Shown here: positions 48,360 through 63,457 of the stretch, in pieces | How positions within the stretch are numbered: position 1 is the stretch's first letter | How the letters are laid out: each line of letters opens with the position of its first letter | Origin: Pagrus major | Lineage: Eukaryota > Chordata > Actinopteri > Spariformes > Sparidae | Direction: 5' to 3' | NCBI RefSeq assembly: GCF_040436345.1 | Contig: NC_133219.1 | Span: 23,906,709-23,970,708, forward strand | DNA length: 64,000 nt | Program-made: the position numbers and the translations under genes | The notes under the pieces: model-generated | The model's input: only the letters and a program-made list of their open reading frames with translations | Told to the model about the DNA's origin: nothing | Database searches by the model: none

Positions 48360-48410
48360 CTTTGCTATGAAAAAAAGACCGACATCCGGGGATGTGACGT
48401 ATATAAGGAC
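48360..48410 (-). promoter_or_regulatory. rpl6: TOP-type start region and TATA-like box of rpl6
   Basis: On the minus strand, CTTTTTTTC begins at 48377, a typical 5' terminal oligopyrimidine tract of a ribosomal protein mRNA. It leads into a very short non-coding exon that ends at a donor (CAAAG followed by GTAAGAC, exon end 48360). About 25 bases upstream is a TATA-like TTATATAC (about 48399-48406). CG-rich words with ACGTACGT follow at 48425-48440. TOP control would tie translation of this mRNA to growth signals (mTOR), as for the family. Confidence 0.65.
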
Positions 48411-48440
48411 GCTGCACGGTGACGTTGACGTACGTACGTC

Positions 48441-49774
48441 GCGTTTCGAGGATGTGCTGGTCCTTGTAGTTTTAAATATATTTCTCCCAGTTAAACAGAA
48501 AAAATCACTTTTTTAAACGACAGACATTCCCAAAAATGTGGGACTTTTTTGTTTTGAGTGTAGGAAACACATATTTATCTAAATATATATTATGTTGTTT
48601 ATCTGCTCATACAAACAGCAAAGCTATTATTGTAAACAGCTTAATTGTCTGTAAAAAACAAAACAATTAAAACTATATATATATATTAAGGCACAACAAA
48701 CAACATATACATATAACATACAACATATAACTTTGGGCTTTCTTTATATACATTTTAAGAAAACAATCTATTCTGTAGAGTATTACATTTATTTTCTGTA
48801 AGATATTGTGAAGCACATCTGACATTTATGTTAACTTCTTTTATACTATCCCTACTACAACTTACACATTTATAGCAGACTTTTGTCTATGTTCAATATA
48901 TGAGTATTCAATATCAAATACCACCTGTTGACTTTGCTATGGCTGTATGTTATCAGTTTTTCTAAAATCTTTTTGAGCATATGTAACAAAATAATGAATG
49001 AGAGCAAAGGTCCCCTTACTAGCTGACTAACTTTTCTGAAGAGATTAAAACCAAAAAGAAGACTGATTAAATACATTTCTGATTAAATGCATCTCTTCCA
49101 TTACAACTTAAATAAGTACCAGTACTGGCTGTCGGTTAAATCTTAATTCCCTACTGAACAAAAAAAAAAAAATAGCCTGACAAGGGCTGGTCATGAAACT
49201 TCAAAAACACAACCTCATTTTTTATGTTTTTTGAAAATTGTATTTATTGAGATTCTTTGAAACACAAATACAAACTCAGTTTTTGCTGGAGCCATCACAA
49301 GGTCAGACATATTTCCTGGCAATACTGATCCCTGATAATGGAGTGATAGAAAACATTTAAGGCACACATCAGAGTTGATTTGACCCTTACAGTAACCCAA
49401 CCCAATCTGTACTTATGGAGTTAATTATATGCTACACATGTTAATGTTACCAAGGATCTAGCTGTATATTTGAGGCACGTACATAAACAGGTTTCCGAGG
49501 CAACACTGGGCTCATTGTACACGAATAAAACAGACTGAAAAAACTAACAAGAGTAAGCAGCAAAAAAATTATGTTGAGTGATACTTTTCTTTATGTACCA
49601 GGGAAAACATATTAATGATCATGTTAAAAGAACATTTACCATTTTATATGTATGTGGAAGGTTTTAAAAAAATCTCTTTTTAGCATGTGTCAATTGTATG
49701 TTATTCTATGCAAGTGAGTGATGGTGCAAGACATTCTTCTACGGGAATTATTTTGATACTGGAAGCGTCTTCGG
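48441..49774. other. Gap between the rpl6 promoter and the acaa2 3' end
   Basis: AT-rich with A and T runs. A minus-strand AATAAA at 49243-49248 is the likely acaa2 polyadenylation signal, giving a 3' UTR of about 0.53 kb. No other gene recognised. Confidence 0.55.
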
Positions 49775-53771
<3,997 letters not shown>

Positions 53772-54259
53772 GATGCAGATTCAACAAACCACCAGTGTCA
53801 GGATCAAACTTTTCGGCCGATATGCTCTGGTGGCACTCTGAATCAGTCCGAGCTGAATATAAAACCCTGACACAACTGCGACCTTTCCCCTAAATAGTGC
53901 AGTTGGAAATGTTTCACTCTTCGAGTAAGATTCGACCAAAACTACGTCATGCAAATTTAAATTAAGACATTAATAAAATGTTTTAAAAAATCAGCAAATG
54001 TATCGTAATGTTTAATTATCGACTGTAACTACGACGTATGGCATTATTAAAAAGGTATTTAATTTCCTTCGCAAACAAAATGCTCGAAAATGCGAGCGAG
54101 AAATTGTGAGGGACCTTTCGACTACGTCATCTTCCCGCGACACGTCTGTTCTGTCACTCAAGCAAGGGGGCAAGCGGAGTGACATGTAACTGCATGTGAA
54201 CATCTCTGTTGTTGTGACCCCGAGTGTGAGTTTAATGTGAAAGAACACACAGTGGAAAC
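53772..54259. promoter_or_regulatory. Shared divergent promoter region of acaa2 and mrpl40
   Basis: The two mitochondrial-protein genes start 488 bases apart on opposite strands. The word ACTACGTCAT occurs twice in the same orientation, at 53941-53950 and 54121-54130; it contains the ATF/CREB-type core ACGTCA. The second copy is followed by CTTCCCGCG, an E2F-like word, and the first by GCAAAT. Transcription starts are not mapped. Confidence 0.55.
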
Positions 54260-56174
54260 ATGTCTGTGGCTTTATCGCGCTGTCTCTGCAGGGTTTTATC
54301 CCGACAGACCGCTTCGTCAAGGTGAGTGTTTATAGTACGACGTGAACTCTCTGGTAGCGAACAAGGCGCTAGCTACGTGAAGCTAACACAGCTAAGGTTA
54401 TCCAGTACAGAAATGCTAATGAATGTGGTATGTGCTTGACAAGCAGCCTTCTGTGGCATGTTTTGACCCGTATTGTTGTATGTTTTGCAGCTTCCTGTTG
54501 GGAGGACATCACCATGCTGTACAGAGTCCTTGGTTTGCACCAGTGATGACACTGAAGACATCTGCTCCACTGAGGTATGATCAAGGCTGGCTTATACACC
54601 AAATACCCCAAGGACTTGTTTGTGATAAAATGCAGTACGAATACACAGTATTAAGTAAGACAGATCCTGCATTTTACTGCATATCTGGTGTGGCTCTGTC
54701 TTACACATGAGCTCTGTCCCAAAGTCTCCTTCAAACACTTGTTTATGTATTGCTAACTTTTGCACTCACTTTATATTTCCTTTTTGATAGAAGGTCCAAA
54801 ACTCAAAAATACTTGATTTACAATTATGTTTAATGGAGAAAAGCAACAAAACCTTAAATTGTAGGAGCTGAAACCAGCATTGTTGTTGTTTGTAATAAAT
54901 TACCCAAACAGCTGAGTATCAAAATTGTCACTAGTTTAAACAAACTAAGGCACACAGAAAACCAGGGACCAGCATTATTTCTGCACTGTTCTGTTTCTGG
55001 GTGTCTGTGGGCACTGCACTTAATTATTATTAAGCTATTTGAAAATATCTTATAATTGAATTTTCTCACAAAGAGCACTATACTGTACTGTACTTTGTGT
55101 TTTAGAGCGGAGCCCAGAAAGAAGAAGAAAGTGGACCCAAGAAGGGAGCAGCTGGCGAGAGAGAGGCTGAAAAAAAAGCTGAAGAGGCTGGAGAAAGTTC
55201 CACCCGAGCTCATCCCCATAGAGGACTTTATTACACCAGCCAAATGCTTGGACGAAACCAGGTACAGCTCATTTCACTGTTGCACACGCTGTCATTTGGA
55301 AGTAATCAGGTTAGATTTATGTTGAGATATTGTTAAGGTATTGTTCATTATTTTTCTTATTGTCAACAAATGCTCTAAAAAAACAAAACAAGTATTGCCT
55401 TTGTGGCCAGCTGGTGATTTAGATTATCTGAACTATTAAATCTCTTGAAAATGCATCAGTGCAGCACTGTGTTTTTGGGATGCATTTGACATAATCTTTA
55501 TCACAAGTCTTGTATGACAAGATTGCAGCACAGTCCTTATTAGCAGTTCCAAACAGTCGGTTAAAGACAAACTTGTAGCATTATGGATATTAGATTGGCT
55601 AGTATTTATTCAGCACTAACATGATTACATTTAACATTTTATGGGCATGCTTTTATATATCAGTTGACTGTTGTTGACTTACTGTACCTTTTTTCTTTCA
55701 AGTGCCATTAATTGGAGTTTATTATTCTCTTACAAAGGGAACGCTCTGCACCAAAGCTGTCATTTGAAGAAAGTGAGCGTCGAGCCTTGATGCTGAAGGA
55801 GTGGTGTCGATACAAACAGGTCACCACTTAACCATCACACCTCCATCACTAATGCTTTTATAGAAAATGTCAGTCTGACCCCTGCCCTCCCTCATGTGCA
55901 CTTAGGGGGCTGTGTTTTATGTGCTCATCTGTCCTTGTTCTTGCAGGACCAGCACATGGCTGAAATGGAGGCTGTCGAACTTGCTCTAGAGGCACAGAGA
56001 GAGGCACTGCAGGAGCTGAAGTTAGAATCTGAGGAGCTGTACCAGGCAGCACTAAAACCAGACCCTCTTCTGTTTCCCTTCACTCACGAAGGTCCCACCC
56101 ACACACCACCAATTACTCAGTATGAAGCGCCTGATGGAAAATACACAGACATCACTAAAGTTTACACACAGTGA
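54260..56174 (+). CDS. mrpl40: Mitochondrial ribosomal protein L40 (mL40)
   Basis: Protein of the large subunit of the mitochondrial ribosome. Coding exons: 54260-54321, 54491-54574, 55106-55261, 55738-55819, 55947-56174. Total 612 nt, 203 aa (human 206). The first about 45 residues are Arg/Ser-rich and lack acids, as for a mitochondrial presequence. Then come [39 protein letters not shown], the block [20 protein letters not shown], a long acidic/Leu helix, and a C-terminal tail with [19 protein letters not shown]. Its neighbours C22orf39 and ufd1 repeat the order of human 22q11. AATAAA at 56249-56254 and 56445-56450 are candidate polyadenylation signals. Confidence 0.96.
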
Positions 56175-56450
56175 TGGACAGGACAGCTGTTGTGCAGCCT
56201 GTGTGCATTGTCATTTATTTAGTATCTGTCCTTGATTGTACCTGATTTAATAAACCAAGATGCAGCCTTTCAACAGCCTGCATGTGCAGGTGTGAAGGGC
56301 ACTTTATATATGTTTTCATGCATTGTACAGTCACCTCTGTTCTTTCATTTTTGGATCAAATGCAACAACTTTCATGGAAATTATGCATTGAATTGTTTCG
56401 TTTCACTTTCACAACTGTATAAAACATAACAGAAGAGAACGAGAAATAAA

Positions 56451-57162
56451 AATGTCCTTTTTTATTGAGCCATTTTGTTCAGAATAATTTTTGAAATTTG
56501 TTATTTCAGCCATAATTACATAAGGCATAAAACTGCTAATGTACAGCTCTGTATAGGTTGAAACAGCAAAGCTGAATTCTGACAGATTAATCCATCGATA
56601 TTGTTATAATAACCACAGAGGAGTGTCTACTGCATCAAAAACCCATATTTACTTTGGTTGACAATTCATGCAACATTACTGTTAAGTGTTGACAAGCTTA
56701 CAAGGGCCAACTCTCCTGTGCGACGCTAACAAAATCTGTGGACACGGTGTGAGTGCATTGGAGTGCAACCCATATAGAATCTTTAAAATATATCCATTGC
56801 ATTAATTGACCCAATATTGCTTTTTTCTTACGCTAAATGAGGCATTTGCTATTAAAACTCATTTCCAGTGAGTCTGAGTGCAGTCAGTCGTGCTTCAGTT
56901 GGCAAGAAACAACACTTTGCAGAGATCATATATTATAATTCACTGGTTGAAAACATGCTGTCATCCTCATTATTGACCACTAGATGCTGCTGCCATGTTT
57001 TTTCATATAGCAGCTCACTTAATAGAACTTGAGATGGAAATGAATGATGTTCAATCGCTCCAGCATGTGGCTCTAAACAATTTCATTCAGTCCATTAAGT
57101 GACAAGAATCTAAATGTCTTCATTTGACTTTGTTTTGGCCACAGCAGGTTAATAATGACAGT
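56451..57162. other. Convergent gap between mrpl40 and C22orf39
   Basis: AT-rich 3' flanks of both genes. No gene, RNA or clear repeat recognised. Confidence 0.5.
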
Positions 57163-58349
57163 TCATGAGTCCTCAGGCTTTCCCTGGTTCAGGGGCGTGT
57201 GCCAGTCTTTTGGAGGGTCTTGCCTCAGCTTCCACACCGGGGTGAACTTTGTCTGCTCTGCCACTCTGTTCCTCTCACTCGTCTGCAAGGCGTCCTGCAA
57301 TACGGATACAATACATATAAACTGACTGATTTCATTTTCAAGACATCTCTTTTTGGAAGTGTTTACATGTATTCTTTAGGACATTCAGACACCCTGGATG
57401 GTGAGAGAAAGAGTTTAGGGCTTTAAACAATGTGACTTATGGCAGCTTTACCTTGGCGGCAGCACTTCTGTATTTCTCCCACTCTATGCAGTTATTGTAG
57501 TCCTCTTTCCACTGCTGGCAGGATGGGGCGGCACCAAATGTGTAATAATGGTGGAAACGATTCCAAAAGCTTTTACAATGTCTGAATTCACTCCAGTAGT
57601 CATCACATACCCGGGGTGTCTATGAACAGAAAAAGGCAGGAATCATCATTAAACCAGCTTGTACGAATTATATTTTGACACCTTACTGTTATTATGTCTG
57701 TCGTGGAGAACTGCATCACTTTAAATTCTCTGATAACACTTAACAAGATCCAAGGTTATATAATTGTTTATTTCATAATGTCTTATCTACTTCAAACTCT
57801 TGTTTTAGGTATATTAGCATTAATAAACCGCCCACTATCAAGACACTGGTTGTTAGTTAATCCTGTTGAACGTTTTTTTTAAATGCTAAAATATTCACTT
57901 ACCTTAAATTAGGGGAGAAAAGGACAATATAAAATAAATAGTGTTCTAACAGCACCTCCCTGAGGTCTTTATGGTTTACCTCAATTTGCAAAGTGGCTGA
58001 CCTGGCCTTACAAAAATATCTTTTACATGTAGTTTTCAAATTTACATGCAAAGCTACATCTTTAAAGTAAATCATGAATCAGATGAGTACCTGAGGGTTT
58101 CTGTTTAAACCACCTGGTGTATGTGACATTGCTAAACGCTAGCTAAGGTTAACGATACTTTTGCAATGTAGCATTGATAGCTAATCACCTTCCTAACTAT
58201 TTGTTAAAGATGTGGCACACTTCGCTCTTTATCAGGCCTATCAAGACCTAATCGGATGAAATAAAATCAGGACATTAAGCCAACAACGTAATTCATAATA
58301 CATCTGTAGGATAAATTACCCTCCACAATGTTTCTCCAGACCGGTCCAT
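57163..58349 (-). CDS. C22orf39: C22orf39 / UPF0545 family, twin CX9C protein
   Basis: Small protein of unsettled function. Coding exons in order: 58349-58320, 57619-57452, 57294-57163; total 330 nt, 109 aa (human about 105). I recognise it from the pattern RxCDxYWxEFxxC, FHHYYTFGxxPxCxQW and DWHTPL, and from its place between mrpl40 and ufd1, as in human. Two CX9C motifs are visible (C15-x9-C25 in VCDDYWSEFRHC; C43-x9-C53 in SCQQWKEDYNNC). This is the coiled-coil-helix-coiled-coil-helix layout of proteins that form two disulfides in the mitochondrial intermembrane space. There is no cleavable presequence, which also fits that class. A mitochondrial role is inference. ACTTCCGGTT just upstream (about 58378-58388) is an ETS-type promoter word. 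Confidence 0.9.
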
Positions 58350-59398
58350 TGCTAGCTGCGCTAACGTGACAAGGGACAACTTCCGGTTCCATTGCATTTC
58401 ACAATAAAAGCGCTTCTGCACAAATGTTAAGCACTTACTTTGAAAAGACTCACTTCATATTTTTGAACAGCAAACATCACAACACACTACATGCACATGC
58501 CATAATTGTACAGACCATATTTGTGGAAAATGTATTTAAGCTACTCTGTATTTAATTTAAATTCAACATTTCTTCTTTTACATCTTTTTACATCTATTGT
58601 CCATCGTCCATCTATTGGTGGGATTATTTGTATCCATGTCAGTACGTTTTCTAATTAGAACTGGAAAACAAACTAATCATCCGTTTATTCCTAAATAAAT
58701 GTGCCCAACTCAAGTCAAGCAAAAGGCATTAATCCAGAATCATCCTATTATATTACATATAACTTACTTATTTGGTAGTTCATGCACATGCTTCGACATT
58801 ACAAAAATAACAATTTGCTACAACGTCTTACTTTCAAAACAGTCCTTTATTTGTCTATAAATAAACCAGGAAAAAATGAAAAACCCTTGCAAGTTATTCT
58901 AAAACTCAAAAACCCTCAAACATAAAATTAAAGTTTTTATAATTAAGAACAAAAGTATAGAGATCTTATTGCTCCCATTTTATAATAAGAATGGGGCTCT
59001 GAAAACAGCATATTTAAGGTGAACTGTAAAAATGCAATAATTATGGAAAAAGGGGGAAATATGCTCGAAGGCAAAGGTAATTCAAATCTTATAATTATTA
59101 CAACAATACTTCACTTCTTCGTGTTGGTGGTGTGGTGATATAATTTATTATGCCTGGCTCAATTCAGTTACCCTGGACCTGGGAATATCAAATTACAGCT
59201 GACAGCATTTTATGCAGCTCAGTTTCTGTTGAGCAAAAGATGACTGTCAGAGTTTTAATTAAATATCATCTCAACTCAACAGCAAAACTCTCACTTCAAA
59301 AGAGACAGGGAGACAAAAGCCCAATGCATCAGAAGATTTTTCATTTTGCTTTTGAAGGTGACAATAGATATGGTGAGTCTGTGCACATCAGCCAGTCT
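58350..59398. other. C22orf39 upstream region and ufd1 3' flank
   Basis: 58350-58400 is GC-richer promoter DNA of C22orf39. The rest is AT-rich. A minus-strand AATAAA at about 58848-58853 is a candidate ufd1 polyadenylation signal. No further gene seen; the + frame from 59150 is not supported. Confidence 0.5.
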
Positions 59399-62300
59399 TC
59401 AAGGCTTTCTGCCCTTCTTGCGTAGTGACTGTCCTTGTCCAGAGAAAGCGATGAATCTGTTCAACGCGTCATCCTGAGAGGAGTAAAAAGAGATTGTCAG
59501 AGAAAATCTATTTAGAGAATGGAATACATATATCAGTAAAATGACTTGCACCATAAAATGGAAAAGTGTGTAACAAACTGTTCTGAATTTCTGCAAATAC
59601 AGCAAAGTTTAAAATTTACAATCGTATGATAAAATCCTTCACATTTCTTACATCATCCACAAATTTCCTGGGCAGAGGCCTTGAGTTCCTGATGAAGGTG
59701 ATCCTGCCAACTTTGAAGTCATAGTTGGGAATGCCTCTGTGTGATAAAATATTAAAGTTAAATTACACTTTTACTCTCAAGACTCTGGTAGAATGGGTCA
59801 ATATCCAGTGATGTGTGGTAAAATAAAGACTAAACAGGTGACACTCACGGTCTCTAAACAGTGTGACCATCTTGTAAATTAATGTCACATTGAGCAAAAA
59901 GAAAAAATTTCACATCTTAGCTCTGCATGCTGGAGGTCGAGGTGAGTCCATTGCTAAATTTTGCATTTGGTTGGAAGGTCAAACTAGTAATTACATCTGA
60001 TAAAGCTGCTATATGCTGATTATGTCATGTCACAGCACAACAAGATGACATCGGACCTGGAGAAACTTAAAGATGGAAAGTCAGATGGTTGTGGAAACGG
60101 TCTTGGTTTGGCACTAAAAACATTAGATTAGTGGTTCCACCTGTTTTTCAAGGACCTTCACAAACATCTTAGTCTTCTGTCATTTCTTGCCATACTGTAC
60201 TGTACTTTGTGTCTACATAAATCATACAAGTGACATGTTCTCACCTTTTGATGTCACTTGGGCTCAGAGGGGCAGGGCTGGGCTCAATCCCTTTTAATTT
60301 ACCATCCAAACGATTGCCAGAGCCAGTGAAAGCCTAAAGGAAGGAAACAGATTAGAAGTCTGTTAGCTCTTATTATACCAGTTGTCAGTAGAAATGACAA
60401 CATCTCTAACACAGAGCGACATTTACTCACTCTGAATCCCATATCCATGTCAGCGTAATTGGTGGGATCTCCCTCTTCCTCCTGTAAAGAAATTGTTTTT
60501 TATCGTCATAATTGTTCAGAGCACAAAATATACATGGCCTTCAATGGTTTAGGTCCTTACTGTTGGTTCTTCCTGGTGATGAGGTCGCCGTTCAGGCTCT
60601 TTGTAACCCAGAGGAGCGTCAAAATCCACCTGAGAAACAGAGTCAAAAAATATTTAAACTGGAGAACACAGCAGAATAATTCATTGTTTGTGATAACATA
60701 GAGGCTCTTACGTTCATATCGCACTCAATGATGGACACTGCTTTATCTGGCTTGGTCTCCATTACTCGCAGCTCATATATCTGAAACAAACACACACATT
60801 AGCACTGATGTTCAGCATAAAGAAAAGACAATACAAAAACTTATTCACATAAACTGATTTACCTTTTCATTGTAGTTGATAGCTATGACATCACCAGTTG
60901 TCAGGCAGGCAAAGTTTCTCAAAGCATTCTCCAGTCTGTAATAGAGTGACAACTTAGTTTATCATTTAGTTCACCACAAAATGTGAAAAATGTGATGAAT
61001 TTAAAATATCGTAAGTGGTATCTCTTACACTGCTTTGGGGTTTGTAATGTCCAGGAAGTCAGGGCTCTGTGGCTGGAACTTTGAATAAGTGGCCACCATA
61101 AGGTTAACACTTTCAACTTGGACCAGACCACCTTCTTCCAACAGGAGATTCTGCATCATCTGCAGCAAAGAAAATAAAGCAAATTTCAGTACTGCCTTGA
61201 TTGATACTTAGAAAGTGGCCTTAAAAGCAGTAAATCAGCAGAGAATATTTCAGACACAATAAGAAACATGTTCGATTTCATCTCTGTTCTCTCAGTTACT
61301 CAAAATCCTAAAGTATTGCATTTGTGTAAACTCATTTTTAGATAGATTTTAATACAGGTACTTAAACTCTCTTTGCATAAAATTGTAATACAGTATAATT
61401 AACCTGCTTCCAATTTCTCCAGCATTGATAACAGAAGTCAGTTCAATCTCTGTGACACATTAAACTTGTTAGCTTCTCACCCAGTGTGGCAGATAGCAGA
61501 TTCCCTCATCTGCCACAAACTCCAGAACACCACAGTGAGTCATTCTGTCTGAGTTCTTGTTGGTCAACTTGAACAGCATTGGATAAGTGATGTTAAGCCT
61601 GCCTGTAGAGGGGAAATGAGGAGAAAGGTACAGAGAGATAATAATCATTGAAGGTTCATACAAGACTTTTGTAATGAAGATGGGCTTAATTTAACTTCCA
61701 CTTACTGAGCTGGTCGAGAGCTGAAGGTGGCATTATTACTAAAAGAAAGAAAAACACAACGAACAAGATCAGGCAAACACCTTCCAAGCCAGTTAAAAGT
61801 TCGTGAACACATCAGATACACGAATGAGTGAATTTTAACAATTTGTGACTTCTTTAGTTCATTATTATAAATGCAGAGGACCCACTTTAAACTCTAACAC
61901 TACAATGAGTGAGTCTGGGAGGTGAAAGGCAGAAAGTATGTTTTAAACATGTTGGCTAAAGTAGAGAATGCAATACAGATTAAAACCAAAGCTGAGGGAT
62001 GTAGCATTACCCATATCTTTGTTTTAGTTATGTATTTAACTAATAGGTTTTTCCCAATGCATCTGTGTTTAATGAAGCAATTAATAACTGTGGGTTTATT
62101 AGTTTGGTCCTAACAAAAACTGAGTTATTGAAGCAACAATTTTAAAGAGTCATAATGTAACAGAAACATCATATATGACAAGAAAGGCTAAACACTTCTA
62201 TTCTAGCATATTAGAGAGAAGCAGCAATAAAATGTTGTGTATATTTAAACACTGGGCCTTATTTATCAAAAGCCATCTAGAAATGGAAAAGTGCTTGAAC

Positions 62301-62967
62301 TGACAGACCTTTGTTACACTTAGATCCACATGTTCATAAGGGTCTATAGGTTGTATAACAAAAGGTTGGCTGTGCCAGACATTGAGACAAAGCTGGACGT
62401 GAGTCAACATTAGAAACTGACCAGTTCAACACTAGACAACACTAAAAAGAAGTAATGATTCACCGATACTAGTATAACTTCTTGTTATGAGCGACTTTAT
62501 ATTAAGTCTACACTTTTAAATTAATTTCAAGAGGGGGTTGTAGCCAGTTCAGTGGTCTGTAAACTTACTTGCAGACCTGCGAAATAAAGAAACAGTATAA
62601 TAAATAATAATGCTTACTTTTGCCTCCTTTCTCCACGTCGGAGCGGTCGTTAGGACCTGCCAGCATCGACACCGAGTAGCAGCGATACTGAGTGGAGAAA
62701 CGGTTCTGAAATCCCCGGGACATCGGGTGATCGAATACATGGAAGGAAAACTGTGGAGCAAAATAATAAAACACACATACTTTAACATGTTTTACGTGAG
62801 TTGCTAACATCCACGTAGGACTTTAATTCCATCATGACAGGGCATCTTTCTGCTGTTGTCGTGTTGTTGTTAGCCGCTCGCTAGCTAAACGGCTCCGAGT
62901 ACGATTTGCTCTGAACGACAGCGTATGAATCGTCGACGTTTGACAAAATCAGAGTGCTACTCACCAT
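59399..62967 (-). CDS. ufd1: UFD1, ubiquitin-binding cofactor of p97/VCP
   Basis: Forms the UFD1-NPL4 adaptor that brings ubiquitinated substrates to the p97 ATPase in ER-associated degradation and chromatin extraction. Coding exons in order: 62967-62965, 62750-62618, 61738-61706, 61602-61481, 61159-61029, 60935-60863, 60780-60712, 60629-60561, 60481-60431, 60333-60245, 59736-59652, 59473-59399. Total 933 nt, 310 aa (human 307). The first about 190 residues are the UT3 (double-psi barrel plus alpha/beta) domain, nearly as in human ([54 protein letters not shown]). Two SHP boxes for p97 binding follow at F230-TGSGNRL and F296-SGQGQSL, and the end is RKKGRKP. The first coding exon is the ATG alone, followed by GTGAGT; the next exon starts with [10 protein letters not shown]. 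Confidence 0.96.
62254..62343. repeat. Short element with GGGCCTTATTTATC-type end
   Basis: The left end GGGCCTTATTTATCAAAA resembles the termini of the element at 3825-4330. The right end GTTCATAAGGG is an approximate inverted copy. About 90 bp, in ufd1 intron 2. Possibly an internally deleted relative. Confidence 0.4.
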
Positions 62968-63200
62968 GTCGACAGTCTGGGTCTTCTGTCGTCAAAAGGA
63001 TCAAATCAAAATGTCTGTTTCTCTTCTCGTATGCGAAAATTTGGATAAGCTGCGAGTTTCCACTGTTGTTTTCCGTTTCTTCCGGAAGTGTACGTGCTGA
63101 CAGCCGGAAATGACGACATGACAGACGTTAGCCAATCATATAAGCCCAATGGAATAATATATTTTCTTGAATATTTACGTATGTATTAAATTTTTTATTT
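62968..63200 (-). promoter_or_regulatory. ufd1: ufd1 5' UTR and promoter
   Basis: Just upstream of the single-codon exon lie two ETS-type words, CCGGAAGT at about 63082 and CCGGAAAT at about 63104, and a CCAAT box in GCCAATCAT at about 63132. The upstream DNA then becomes very AT-rich. The transcription start is not mapped. Confidence 0.5.
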
Positions 63201-63391
63201 TTATTTTATTATTTATTTATTTTGTGCGCATTTCTTTATTTGTATCAATAAAACACAACGAAGTGTTGCATGATTTTTAAAGTTATATAGATAGGCCTAT
63301 TATAAATATGTTAATATATAGAAATACTGGATGAATCATTGTTATTATTGTTACTGTTCATGATTATATTGGTTGTATTGTTGTTACTACA

Positions 63392-63425
63392 ACAATAATA
63401 ATATTACTAATAATAATAATAACAC

Positions 63426-63456
<31 letters not shown>

Positions 63457-63457
63457 T
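63392..63457 (+). repeat. (AAT)n microsatellite, partly imperfect
   Basis: Tract of AAT/TAA units, interrupted by ATTACT and CACT, directly before the dispersed repeat that starts at about 63458. Dispersed elements in fish often sit next to such tracts. Confidence 0.9.
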
